From: an uncultured Oscillibacter sp.
GTDB lineage: Bacteria; Bacillota; Clostridia; Oscillospirales; Oscillospiraceae
Reading direction: 5' to 3'
Assembly (NCBI GenBank): GCA_910576865.1
Contig: CAJTKE010000001.1
Coordinates: forward strand, 124,001 to 188,000
Length of the DNA: 64,000 nt
Within the stretch, counting starts at the first letter, position 1. Each line of letters starts with the position of its first letter. The position numbers were made by a program, and so were the translations under genes. A model generated the notes under the pieces. It was not told where the DNA came from. It saw only the letters and a program-made list of their open reading frames with translations, and made no database searches. Positions 14,216-22,302 of the stretch are shown piece after piece.

Positions 14216-16531
14216 AGCTGTTACCTCCTCGGAATGTTTGGAATGTCCGGTTTTCAGGGGTTTATCCTTTCTCGCGTCCCGCAGGTCGAACAGGTTCAGC
14301 CGCAGGGCGTTGGAGACGACGCAGAAGCTGGAGAGGCTCATGGCCGCCGCGCCGAACATGGGGTTCAGCGTCAGGCCGAAGGGGATGAAGAGCCCCGCCG
14401 CCAGGGGGATGCCGATGGTGTTGTAGAAAAAGGCCCAGAACAGGTTCTCGTGGATGTTCCGGAGTGTGGCCCGGCTGAGCCGGATGGCGGCGGGCACGTC
14501 GGAGAGACGGCTTTTCATCAGCACCACGTCCGCCGCGTCGATGGCCACGTCCGCCCCCGCGCCGATGGCGATGCCGGTGTCCGCCCGGGTCAGGGCCGGG
14601 GCGTCGTTGATGCCGTCCCCCACCATGGCCACCCGGCCCTGCTTCTTCAGGTCCCGGATGACGCTCTCCTTGCCGTCGGGGAGGACCCCGGCGACGACCT
14701 CGTCCACCCCGGCCTGCTTCCCGATGGCCTCGGCGGTCCGCCGGTTGTCCCCGGTGAGCATGACCACGCGAATTCCCATGTTCCGGAGCTCCTGCACCGC
14801 CTGGGGGCTGTCTTCCTTGATGACGTCCGCCACGGCGATGACGCCCAGCAGCTCCCCGTCCCGGCTGAAGAACAACGGGGTCTTTCCCTGGCCCGCCAGG
14901 GCCTCGGCCTGGGCCTGGAGGTCCTGGGGAACCGCGGCCCGGGTTTCAATGAAGCCGAGATTGCCGCCGCTGAGAACCGCCCCGTCCAGCCGGGCGGTGA
15001 GGCCGTTCCCCGGCAGGGCCTGGAAGTCCGTGACCTCCGCCGCCGGGATGCCCGCCTCCTCCGCCCTTTGTAAAACGGCCTTGGCCAGGGGGTGCTCGCT
15101 CCTCTGCTCCAGGGCCCGGGCCAGGCGGAGGAGTTCCGCCTCCTCAAGACCTTCCGCCGGGAGGACGTCCGTCACCCTGGGCTCGCCCCGGGTGATGGTG
15201 CCCGTCTTGTCCAGGGCCACGATTTCGGTTCTGCCCGCGGCCTCCAGGGAGGCGGCGGTTTTGAAGAGGATGCCGTTCCTGGCCCCCATGCCGTTGCCCA
15301 CCATGATGGCCACCGGCGTGGCAAGGCCCAGGGCGCAGGGGCAGGAGATCACCAGCACGGAGATGCCCCGGGCCAGGGCGAAGCCCACGGTCCGGCCCAG
15401 CAGCAGCCAGACCAGGGTGGTCACCACGGCGATGGAGATCACCGCCGGGACGAAGACGCCGGACACCCGGTCGGCGATTTTGGCGATGGGGGCCTTGGTG
15501 GCCGCCGCGTCGCTGACCATCTGGATGATCTGGGAGAGGGTGGTGTCCTCCCCCACCCGGGTGGCCCGGCACTTGAGGAAGCCGGACTGGTTCACCGTGG
15601 CGGCGGAGACGCCGTCCCCCGGCGCCTTGTCCACGGGGATGCTCTCGCCGGTGAGGGCGGACTCGTTGACGGCGCTGGAGCCCTCCACCACCACGCCGTC
15701 CACCGGGATGTTCTCCCCGGGGCGGACCAGGAAAATGTCATCTTTTTGGACCTGCTCGATGGGGACGGTGACCTCCTTCCCGTCCCGCTCCAGGACGGCG
15801 GTCTTGGGGGCCAGCTTCATGAGGCTTTTCAGGGCGTCGGTGGTCTTCCCCTTGGACCGGGCCTCCAGCATCTTGCCCACGGTGATGAGGGTCAGGATCA
15901 TGGCGGCGGACTCGAAGTAGAACTCCATCATGTAGTCCATCACCGCCGCCGCATCCCCCCGCATCTGGGCGTCCGTCATGGCGAAGAGGGCGTAAGTGCT
16001 GTAGACGAAAGCCGCCGAGGCCCCCAGGGCCACCAGGGTGTCCATGTTCGGGGCCCGGTGCCAGAGGCTCTTGAAGCCGCTGATGAAGAACTTCTGGTTG
16101 ATGACCATGACGGCCACCGTCAGCAGGAGCTGAATCAGGCCCATGGCAATGTGGTTCCCGTGGAGGAAGCGGGGAACGGGCCAGTTCCACATCATGTGGC
16201 CCATGGAGAAGTACATGAGTACCGCCAGGAAGATCAGGGAGGACCACAGCCGCTTTTTCAGCAGGGGGGTCTCGTGGTCTGCCAGGGCCTCCTCCGGGTT
16301 GGTGGGGCCGGCGGAAGAGGAGGCCTTTTCCGCCCCCTTCCGGGACGCGCCGTAACCCGCGCCCTCCACGGCGGCGATGATTTCCTCCGCCGGCGCGCTG
16401 CCCTCCACGCCCATGGAGTTGGTCAGGAGGCTGACGGAGCAGGCGGTGACGCCCGGCACCTTGCCCACGGCCTTTTCCACCCGGGCGGAGCAGGCGGCGC
16501 AGCTCATGCCGGTGACGTTGTATTGTTCCAT
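14006..16531 (-). CDS. copA: Cu(I)-exporting P1B-type ATPase with fused C-terminal CopZ-like domain
   Basis: 841 residues. An N-terminal heavy-metal domain (GMSCAAC, Cys11/Cys14), about eight membrane helices, the transport site CPC (Cys397/Cys399), phosphorylation motif DKTGT (Asp441), SEHPLAKAV and GDGINDAP. The last about 69 residues form a second metal-binding domain with GMMCTHC, normally the separate chaperone CopZ or an N-terminal domain. It pumps copper from the cytoplasm. csoR lies 13 bp upstream and is transcribed first from the CsoR-controlled promoter. The joint between ATPase and tail carries a strong internal ribosome site (see 14006-14215). Confidence 0.95.
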   Translation of the reverse strand: MEQYNVTGMSCAACSARVEKAVGKVPGVTACSVSLLTNSMGVEGSAPAEEIIAAVEGAGYGASRKGAEKASSSAGPTNPEEALADHETPLLKKRLWSSLIFLAVLMYFSMGHMMWNWPVPRFLHGNHIAMGLIQLLLTVAVMVINQKFFISGFKSLWHRAPNMDTLVALGASAAFVYSTYALFAMTDAQMRGDAAAVMDYMMEFYFESAAMILTLITVGKMLEARSKGKTTDALKSLMKLAPKTAVLERDGKEVTVPIEQVQKDDIFLVRPGENIPVDGVVVEGSSAVNESALTGESIPVDKAPGDGVSAATVNQSGFLKCRATRVGEDTTLSQIIQMVSDAAATKAPIAKIADRVSGVFVPAVISIAVVTTLVWLLLGRTVGFALARGISVLVISCPCALGLATPVAIMVGNGMGARNGILFKTAASLEAAGRTEIVALDKTGTITRGEPRVTDVLPAEGLEEAELLRLARALEQRSEHPLAKAVLQRAEEAGIPAAEVTDFQALPGNGLTARLDGAVLSGGNLGFIETRAAVPQDLQAQAEALAGQGKTPLFFSRDGELLGVIAVADVIKEDSPQAVQELRNMGIRVVMLTGDNRRTAEAIGKQAGVDEVVAGVLPDGKESVIRDLKKQGRVAMVGDGINDAPALTRADTGIAIGAGADVAIDAADVVLMKSRLSDVPAAIRLSRATLRNIHENLFWAFFYNTIGIPLAAGLFIPFGLTLNPMFGAAAMSLSSFCVVSNALRLNLFDLRDARKDKPLKTGHSKHSEEVTAMEKTMKIEGMMCTHCEARVKKALEALPEVSTADVSHEKGTAVVTLSGQLADEALKKAVEDQDYKVLGIQ

Positions 16532-16544
16532 AGGGGGTCCTCCT

Positions 16545-16841
16545 TCATTTCATCAGTTTTTGCAGGGTACACAGCAGCTCCTCCACCGTCTCGTCCCTCC
16601 CCTCCCGGATGTCCCGGGTGACGCAGGTACGGATGTGCTCGCTGAGCAGCTCCTTGGCGAAGGCGTTCAGCGCCGCGTTGGCGGCGGCCACCTGGGCCAG
16701 GATGTCGGGACAGTAGGCGCTGCGCTCCACCATGCCCCGGATGCCCCGGATCTGGCCCTCCACCCGGCTCAGGCGGTTGACGAGCCGCTTGTACTCCTCC
16801 TCGGAGCGCTCTTTGGTCTTGTGACAGCCGCAGGTTTCCAT
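16545..16841 (-). CDS. csoR: copper-sensing transcriptional repressor CsoR
   Basis: 98 residues, all-helical CsoR/RcnR family. The Cu(I) ligands are present as Cys44 (AYCPD), His69 and Cys73 (EHIRTC), the C-H-C set of true CsoR. NRLSRVEGQIRGI near the N-terminus is the DNA-contact helix signature. It binds GC-rich pseudo-palindromes and leaves DNA when copper binds. Start ATG 16841 has AAGGAGG 8 nt upstream; longer in-frame extensions run over the promoter and are rejected. First gene of the csoR-copA operon. Confidence 0.95.
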   Translation of the reverse strand: METCGCHKTKERSEEEYKRLVNRLSRVEGQIRGIRGMVERSAYCPDILAQVAAANAALNAFAKELLSEHIRTCVTRDIREGRDETVEELLCTLQKLMK

Positions 16842-16862
16842 GGCGGACGCCTCCTTGTCGGA

Positions 16863-16913
16863 TATACCCCTCGGGGGTATCTTCATCATATACCCATAGG
16901 GGGTATTTGTCAA
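16863..16913 (-). promoter_or_regulatory. csoR-copA promoter with two CsoR operators
   Basis: Minus strand TTGACA (16913-16908), 17 bp, TATGAT (16890-16885). The spacer is itself a CsoR-type dyad (ATACCC-ATA-GGGGGTAT on the plus strand, 16890-16906). A second, near-perfect dyad ATACCCC-TC-GGGGGTAT lies at 16864-16880 just after the transcription start. The expected result is copper-relieved repression. Confidence 0.88.
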
Positions 16914-16933
16914 GCCCGAATTTGAAAAGACAA

Positions 16934-16965
16934 GCCCGGCACAGGGAGTGTTCCCCATGCCGGGC
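16934..16965 (-). terminator. terminator of the hexapeptide transferase gene
   Basis: GCCCGGC / GCCGGGC stem with an 18-nt loop, followed on the minus strand by TTGTCTTTTC. It separates the gene at 16982 from the csoR promoter. Confidence 0.65.
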
Positions 16966-16981
16966 CGTTGTATGAGCGGTA

Positions 16982-17644
16982 TCAGTCCTGATGAACGATG
17001 TTTCCCGGGGCCTTGAAAATGCTCTCCGGCGGAACGGCCCCCCGGACGGAGGACAGGGGGTAAACCCTGGAGGCCCGCCCGATGACGGTGCCGGGGTTCA
17101 GCACGCTGTTGCAGCCCACCTCCACGTGGTCCCCCAGGATGGCCCCGAACTTCTTCCGGCCCGTCTCCAGGCGCTCCTCCCCGTTCCGGACCGCCACCAG
17201 GCTCTTGTCGGACTTGACGTTGGAGGTGATGGACCCCGCGCCCATGTGGCTCTTGAAGCCCAGGATGGAATCCCCCACGTAGTTGTAATGGGGGGTCTGG
17301 ACGCCGTCGAAGAGGATGACGTTTTTCAGCTCCACGGAGTTGCCCACCACGCACCCGGCCCCCACCAGGGCGGAGCCCCGGATGAAGGCGCAGTGCCGGA
17401 CCTCGGTGTCCGGGCCGATGACGCAGGGCGCGCCCAGGAAGGCCGTGGGGGCCACCGAGGCGGTCCTGTGGACCCAGACCTGGGGGGACCGCTCCTCATA
17501 CTCCGCCGGGTCCAGCCGGGGGCCAAGGTCCAGAATGAAGTCCTTGATGCCGTCCAGGGCCTCCCAGGGATATTGAAATTGGGCAAGGTAATCCCCCGCC
17601 AGGGTGTGGGACAGGTCCAGCAGGGCCGTGATTGTCAGATCCAT
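16982..17644 (-). CDS. GlmU-like left-handed beta-helix (hexapeptide) transferase
   Basis: 220 residues lacking the nucleotidyltransferase domain of full GlmU. From residue about 57 the sequence shows hexapeptide-repeat turns (VWVHRTASVAPTAFLGAPCV, later IGPDTEVRHCAFIRGSALVG, VIGRASRVYPLSSVRGAVP), the trimeric beta-helix of acyl/sugar-phosphate transferases. It resembles small clostridial proteins annotated as UDP-N-acetylglucosamine pyrophosphorylase-like. Acceptor unknown; a role in sugar nucleotide or cell-envelope precursor metabolism is an inference. Single gene. Confidence 0.75.
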   Translation of the reverse strand: MDLTITALLDLSHTLAGDYLAQFQYPWEALDGIKDFILDLGPRLDPAEYEERSPQVWVHRTASVAPTAFLGAPCVIGPDTEVRHCAFIRGSALVGAGCVVGNSVELKNVILFDGVQTPHYNYVGDSILGFKSHMGAGSITSNVKSDKSLVAVRNGEERLETGRKKFGAILGDHVEVGCNSVLNPGTVIGRASRVYPLSSVRGAVPPESIFKAPGNIVHQD

Positions 17645-17726
17645 AAAACGCGCCTCCTGATTTCGCCGCCGGAGCGGCGTGCTGGCGTCATTATATACCA
17701 GTTCTCCAGGGGCCGCAAGGGGGAAA

Positions 17727-18533
17727 TCAGGTTTCCGGCAGCTCCTCCAGGGAGGCGAAGCGGTAGCCCATGTCCTCCCATTTGGTCAGGAGCTCGTCCA
17801 GGATGTCCGCGTTGGTCTTGGACGTGGAGTGGAGGAGGACGATGGCCCCGTCGTGGATGCGGGGGAGGAGCTTGGCATAGGCCTGCTCCGCCGTGGGCTG
17901 GTTGTCCGTGTACCAGTCCACGTAGGCGAGGCTCCAGAACACCGTCCTGTAACCCAGGGCCTGGGCCTGCTTCAGGTTCTCCTCGCTGTACTTGCCCTGG
18001 GGCGGGCGGTAGTAATGGGGGAGGTCCTTTCCGGTGGTCTCCTTGTAGAGGTCCGCCAGACTGTCCAGCTCCTTCTGGAAGGCCGCCTGGTCGTAAATGG
18101 CGGACATGTCCGGGTGGTGGAAGGTGTGGTTGCCCACGATGTGGCCCTCCTCCGCCATGCGGCGGACGATGTCCGGGGCGCTTTCAATCATGTGGCCCAC
18201 CACGAAGAAGGCCGCGGGGGCGTTGTGCTTTTTCAGGGCGTCCAGGATTTTTTCCGTGCAGCCGTTCTCATAGCCGCAGTCAAAGGTCAGATAGATGACC
18301 TTCTGACTCGTGTCCCCCAGGAACCAGGCGTCGTACCGGGCCATGTCCTCCACGGAGGCGTTGCCCACGGGGGGCTGGCCCTCCTGGGGGAAGGAGAGGC
18401 CCCAGTTGTCGGCGGAGGCCGGGATGACCGCCGGAGCGGCGGCGGGGATGGTTTTACTCTGTACATAGCACATGGCCGCCAGGAAGAGGACGGGCAGCAT
18501 GAGCAGGCATGCGTTTCGTATACGCTGAAGCAT
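17727..18533 (-). CDS. pdaA: polysaccharide deacetylase, PdaA-type
   Basis: 268 residues with an N-terminal membrane anchor/signal (about 8-26) and a NodB homology domain: TFDCGYENG (metal-binding Asp), NHTFHHPD (zinc His pair), and RPPQGKYS, closest to the PdaA group that de-N-acetylates muramic acid during spore cortex muramic-lactam synthesis. Ends FASLEELPE. Acts outside the membrane. Start ATG has AGGAGGTGCC 5' of it. It is divergent from the endonuclease gene. Sporulation role is by family analogy. Confidence 0.85.
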   Translation of the reverse strand: MLQRIRNACLLMLPVLFLAAMCYVQSKTIPAAAPAVIPASADNWGLSFPQEGQPPVGNASVEDMARYDAWFLGDTSQKVIYLTFDCGYENGCTEKILDALKKHNAPAAFFVVGHMIESAPDIVRRMAEEGHIVGNHTFHHPDMSAIYDQAAFQKELDSLADLYKETTGKDLPHYYRPPQGKYSEENLKQAQALGYRTVFWSLAYVDWYTDNQPTAEQAYAKLLPRIHDGAIVLLHSTSKTNADILDELLTKWEDMGYRFASLEELPET

Positions 18534-18598
18534 AAGGCACCTCCTGTTTGTTGAATGTTGTCACAATCCAGCTTGTCCGGAGGCGGGCGGATTATTGG

Positions 18599-18627
18599 TT
18601 GAAAAAGCTGGCGGAAGATGGTATATT
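18599..18627 (+). promoter_or_regulatory. promoter of the endonuclease-exonuclease pair
   Basis: TTGAAA (18599-18604), 17 bp, TATATT (18622-18627) with TGG before it. A TGTCGAA heptamer (18633-18639), matching the Spo0A box, lies at the transcription start, but such a 7-mer is expected several times by chance in this window. Confidence 0.6.
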
Positions 18628-18664
18628 TGGAGTGTCGAAATCAAGAGAAACGGGGGAGACGGAT

Positions 18665-19384
18665 ATGGCGAAGCGGGGAAGCGGAACCAGGGCGCGGCGT
18701 CAGCTGACGCCGAAGCAGTTCGCGGCGCTTCTGGTGTTGTGTGCCGTGGCGGCGGCGATTCAATGGTATCTGCGGCCGGAGCCGCTGTCCCTGGAGGACA
18801 TCCCGGCGTGGAGCGGCGCGGCCTATGTGGAGCTGGAGGACAACCAGCCGGGCTTCACCAAGGAGGACATGACTCTGGAGGTCTTCGAGACCTACAGCGA
18901 TCTGGACTACCTGGGCCGCTGCGGCGTGGCTTACGCCAACATCTGCCCGGAGCTGATGCCCACGGAGGAGCGGGAGGCCATCGGGAACGTGAAGCCCACG
19001 GGCTGGGTCTCCGCCAAATACGACTGCGTGGACGGGAAATACCTCTACAACCGCTGCCACCTCATCGGCTTCCAGCTGGCGGGGGAGAACGCCAACAAAC
19101 AAAACCTCATCACCGGCACCCGGTATCTGAACGTCACAGGCATGCTGCCCTTTGAAAACGACGTGGCGGACTATGTCCAGCGGACGGACAACCACGTTCT
19201 CTACCGGGTGACGCCGGTGTTCGTGGGGACGGAGCTGGTGGCCCGGGGGGTGCAGATGGAGGCCTACTCCGTGGAGGACGCCGGGGACGGGGTCTGCTTC
19301 AACATCTTCGCCTACAACGTCCAGCCCGGGGTGGTCATCGACTATGCCACCGGGGAGAGCTGGCTGGAGGAGGACGCGGCATGA
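18665..19384 (+). CDS. membrane-anchored DNA/RNA non-specific endonuclease, EndA-like
   Basis: 239 residues. A basic N-terminus (MAKRGSGTRARRQ) and one membrane helix (about 18-34) precede an extracellular nuclease domain with NRCHLIGFQLAGENANKQN, the beta-beta-alpha-metal catalytic region in which His acts as general base (compare DRGHLLGY of EndA), and NVTGMLPFEN. Related secreted or anchored nucleases degrade DNA or process it during uptake. Start ATG 18665 follows GGGGGAGA; the in-frame extension to 18548 crosses the promoter. It overlaps the next gene by 4 bp. Confidence 0.85.
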   Translation: MAKRGSGTRARRQLTPKQFAALLVLCAVAAAIQWYLRPEPLSLEDIPAWSGAAYVELEDNQPGFTKEDMTLEVFETYSDLDYLGRCGVAYANICPELMPTEEREAIGNVKPTGWVSAKYDCVDGKYLYNRCHLIGFQLAGENANKQNLITGTRYLNVTGMLPFENDVADYVQRTDNHVLYRVTPVFVGTELVARGVQMEAYSVEDAGDGVCFNIFAYNVQPGVVIDYATGESWLEEDAA

Positions 19385-20055
19385 AGCTCTGGGAACAGTT
19401 TGACCGGATCGTGGTCTTCGACACGGAGACCACCGGCATCGATTACGGCCGGGACCGGATCATCGAGATCGGCGCGGTGTCCCTGGAGGGCGGCGCGGAA
19501 ACCGGGGGCATGGACCTGTTTCTCCGCCTGCCAGAGGGGCGGCGGCTGGACCCCTTCATCGTGAATCTCACCGGCATCACCGAGGAGCGCCTGGAGGCCG
19601 AGGGCGTGGAGGACCGGGAGGCCGCCCGGGCCTTCGCAGACCTGCTGGAGGGGGCGGAGCGGTCCCTGATCGCGGCGTACAACGCCCAGTTTGACCTGAA
19701 CTTCCTGTTCCGCCTGCTCCAGCCCCAGGGACTGGCGGGGGTTCTGAAAAAGCCCCGGTTCCTGGACGCCATGACGGTCTACAAGGACCGGCGGGACTAC
19801 CCCCACAAGCTGGAGAACGCCATCGCCGCCTATCATCTGGAGGACCGGGCGGTGAACAGCCACCGCAGCCTCGACGACGCCAGGGCGGCGGCGCTGCTGC
19901 TGGAGGCCATGGCGGAGGAACGGGACGACCTGGAGCGGTACGTGGACCTCTTCGGGGCGCATCCCAGGTACGGGGTCTCGGGCCGGAGAATCGCCTCCGT
20001 CACCTACCGGCCCCAGCCCTATGAGCGGGTGAGGCCGCTGTATGAACGGATATGA
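19381..20055 (+). CDS. DnaQ-like 3'-5' exonuclease (DEDDh)
   Basis: 224 residues. Exo I VVFDTETTGIDY (DTE), Exo II NAQFDLNFL, Exo III NSHRSLDDA (His and Asp) are all present, the epsilon-subunit/RNase T-type fold. The C-terminal part ends VTYRPQPYERVRPLYERI and lacks an obvious polymerase-binding or GIY-YIG domain, so it is a stand-alone exonuclease rather than clearly the replication proofreader. Its ATG overlaps the stop of the endonuclease gene (ATGA), suggesting a joint nucleic-acid turnover role. Confidence 0.88.
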   Translation: MKLWEQFDRIVVFDTETTGIDYGRDRIIEIGAVSLEGGAETGGMDLFLRLPEGRRLDPFIVNLTGITEERLEAEGVEDREAARAFADLLEGAERSLIAAYNAQFDLNFLFRLLQPQGLAGVLKKPRFLDAMTVYKDRRDYPHKLENAIAAYHLEDRAVNSHRSLDDARAAALLLEAMAEERDDLERYVDLFGAHPRYGVSGRRIASVTYRPQPYERVRPLYERI

Positions 20056-20086
20056 AAAAGCGCCCGGCTTGCGCCGGGCGCTTTTT
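20055..20086. terminator. bidirectional terminator
   Basis: AAAAAGCGCCCGGC / GCCGGGCGCTTTTT with loop TTGC between the convergent exonuclease and pyruvate-kinase-like genes. Confidence 0.88.
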
Positions 20087-20091
20087 CGCGC

Positions 20092-21078
20092 CTATTGACC
20101 TTCCAGATACCGCTCCGCCTCCCGGACGGTGTTGGCGAAGTACCGCATGGCCTCCACCGGGTGCTTCCCCACGGCGGTCTCCCCGGTGAGCATCACCGAG
20201 GACGCCCCGTCCAGCACGGCGTTGAACACATCGCTGACCTCCGCCCGGGTGGGGACGGCGCAGCGCTCCATGCTGGCCAGCATCTGGGTCACCACCATGA
20301 AGGGCCGCCCCGCCTCCCGGCAGGCGGCGGCGACGCGCTTTTGCAGGGCGGGCAGCTTCCACAGGGGGCCGGCGTTTCCCAGGTCCCCCCGGGCGATGAC
20401 GATCTCGCCGGCGGCGGGAATCAGCTCCGCCAATCTTTCCACGCCCTCCAGGCTCTCCACCTTGGCGAACAGGCGGATGTCCCGCCCGCCGGAATCGTCC
20501 AGAGCCTCCCGGACCGTCTCCAGGTCCTCCCGGCCCCGGACGAAGGGCTGCATGACGCCGGTGACGCCGTACTCCCGGGCGAGGCGGAGGTTCTCCCGAT
20601 CGCTGTCCGTCATGGCGGGGAGGCGGATGTCCACCCCGGGGAGGGCGGCGCTCTTCCGGCTCAGCAGCGTGCCGCCCCGCTCCACCCGGGCCAGGGCCCC
20701 GCCGGGAACGGCCTCCGCCACCCGGAGGAGGAGCTTCCCGTCGTCCAGCAGAACCTCCTGGCCGGGGAGCAGATGGGGCAGGACGGCGGGCGGCAGGGGA
20801 ACGTCCGCCCCCAGGCGGACCAGGGCCCCGTCCGCCAATTCCAGGGGGGATGGAAGCGCGCCCACCCGGAGCTCCGGGCCCTGCATGTCAATGAGGAGCT
20901 GAGGCGTCACGCCGAGGCGCCGGGCGGCGGCGTGGAGGAGCTCAATCTGCTCCGCCGCCCCGGGAAGGCCGATGTGGGAGAGGTTCAGCCGGACGCCGGT
21001 CATGCCCGCCTCAAAGAGCCGGGCCAGGGTCTCCGTATCGTCACAGGCGGGGCCCAGGGTGCCGTAGATTTGAACCAT
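20092..21078 (-). CDS. pyruvate kinase-like protein lacking the C-terminal domain
   Basis: 328 residues versus about 470-585 for pyruvate kinase. The TIM-barrel/B-domain core is there: RLNLSH, AKVES (for AKIEN), IVIARGDLGN, TQMLASM, PTRAEVSDVFNAVLDG, GETAVGKHPVEAM. The usual DTKGPE is DMQGPE (Thr and Lys changed), and the whole C-terminal allosteric domain is missing; the frame ends cleanly with REAERYLEGQ. It may be a catalytically altered paralogue rather than the glycolytic enzyme. It follows mtnA by 12 bp, implying a shared transcript. Confidence 0.8.
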   Translation of the reverse strand: MVQIYGTLGPACDDTETLARLFEAGMTGVRLNLSHIGLPGAAEQIELLHAAARRLGVTPQLLIDMQGPELRVGALPSPLELADGALVRLGADVPLPPAVLPHLLPGQEVLLDDGKLLLRVAEAVPGGALARVERGGTLLSRKSAALPGVDIRLPAMTDSDRENLRLAREYGVTGVMQPFVRGREDLETVREALDDSGGRDIRLFAKVESLEGVERLAELIPAAGEIVIARGDLGNAGPLWKLPALQKRVAAACREAGRPFMVVTQMLASMERCAVPTRAEVSDVFNAVLDGASSVMLTGETAVGKHPVEAMRYFANTVREAERYLEGQ

Positions 21079-21090
21079 GGGGCCCTCCCC

Positions 21091-22161
21091 TCAGCGGAAC
21101 AGCGCCGCCAGACTCTCGGTGTAGGGCGGGCGGCAGATTCCCTTCTCCGTGACGATGCCGGTGATGAGGGTGTGGTCCGTCACGTCGAAGGAGGGGTTGT
21201 AGCACTTGACCCCGGGAAGGGCCATGGGCTTCTCGTACCAGAGGGTTTTGATCTCCTCCGGGTCCCGAAGCTCGATGGGGATGTGGTCCCCGTCGGGACA
21301 GCGCAGGTCCACGGTGCTGGTGGGGCCCAGGACGTAGACGGGGATTCCGTAGTGCTTCGCCAGGACGGCAACGCCGCTGGTGCCGATCTTGTTGGCCGTG
21401 TCCCCGTTGGCGGCCACCCGGTCGCAGCCCACGAAGCAGGCCTGGACCCAGCCGTTTTTCATCACCATGGAGGCCATGTTGTCGCAGATCAGCGTTACGT
21501 CCACCCCGGCCCGGTGGAGCTCATAGCTGGTGAGCCGGGCCCCCTGGAGCAGGGGCCGGGTCTCATCGGCGAAAACCCGGAGGTTCATGCCCCGCTCCGC
21601 CGCCAGGAAAAAGGGGCCCTGGGCCGTGCCGTAGCGGGAGGTGGCCAGGGGCCCGGCGTTGCAGTGGGTCAGGACGCCGTCCCCCTCCTTCAGAAGGCTC
21701 AGGCCGTACTCGGAGATGGCCCGGCACTTGGCGATGTCGTCCTCGTGAATCTCCACGGCCTTTTGATACAGGGCCTCCAGCAGGGCGGGACGGGAGTCAT
21801 TCAAATAGGCGGCGGCGGTCCTCTCCATCTCCCCCAGGGCCCAGCTGAGGTTCACCGCCGTGGGGCGGGAGGCGTTCAGCCGGGCGGCGCATTCCCGGAG
21901 GCGGGCCTGGAAGGCGGCGGGGTCCTCCGCCTCGATGGAGCGGGCCAGGACATAGAGGCAGTAGGCGGCGCAGATGCCGATGGCCGGGGCCCCCCGGACC
22001 CGGAGCTTCCGGATGGCCTCCACCATCTCGTCCAGGGTCTGGAGACGGATTTCTCTCTCCTCGCCCGGCAGGAGACTCTGGTCGATGATATACAGGGCCT
22101 CGGCGGCCTTGTCATAGCGGATGTTCTGAGCGTGGGTGACGGCTTTCAGGGAATCGGTCAT
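21091..22161 (-). CDS. mtnA: methylthioribose-1-phosphate isomerase
   Basis: 356 residues of the eIF2B-related isomerase family. Motifs: RVRGAPAIG, THCNAGPLATSRYGTA (with the catalytic Cys), ADETRPLLQGARLT, GCDRVAANGDTANKIGT, and VLGPTSTVDL. It converts 5-methylthioribose-1-phosphate to the ribulose form in methionine salvage; the same fold also handles 5-deoxyribose-1-phosphate. Start ATG 22161 has AAAGGAG 7 nt upstream, so the in-frame extension to 22215 is rejected. No other salvage gene is nearby; the pyruvate-kinase-like gene follows. Confidence 0.92.
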   Translation of the reverse strand: MTDSLKAVTHAQNIRYDKAAEALYIIDQSLLPGEEREIRLQTLDEMVEAIRKLRVRGAPAIGICAAYCLYVLARSIEAEDPAAFQARLRECAARLNASRPTAVNLSWALGEMERTAAAYLNDSRPALLEALYQKAVEIHEDDIAKCRAISEYGLSLLKEGDGVLTHCNAGPLATSRYGTAQGPFFLAAERGMNLRVFADETRPLLQGARLTSYELHRAGVDVTLICDNMASMVMKNGWVQACFVGCDRVAANGDTANKIGTSGVAVLAKHYGIPVYVLGPTSTVDLRCPDGDHIPIELRDPEEIKTLWYEKPMALPGVKCYNPSFDVTDHTLITGIVTEKGICRPPYTESLAALFR

Positions 22162-22253
22162 AGGGGCGCTCCTTTCCCCTCCCGGCGGGAGGAGGCGTTT
22201 TCCAGATTGTAGCACAGCCCGTCCCTTTTTGCAACGGCTCCGGAGAACGGGAA

Positions 22254-22281
22254 AAGCGCCCGGACGCAGGTCCGGGCGCTT
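22254..22281 (-). terminator. terminator of the MacAB-SLH operon
   Basis: AAGCGCCCGGAC / GTCCGGGCGCTT with loop GCAG, then TTTTCCCG on the minus strand, 21 bp beyond the SLH gene stop. Confidence 0.82.
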
Positions 22282-22302
22282 CCTCGCGGCTTGGGAAGGG
22301 GT

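Noticed and set aside
18548..18664. N-terminal extension of the EndA-like nuclease
   Set aside because: It runs through the promoter; ATG 18665 has a good ribosome site and is followed by a proper membrane anchor.
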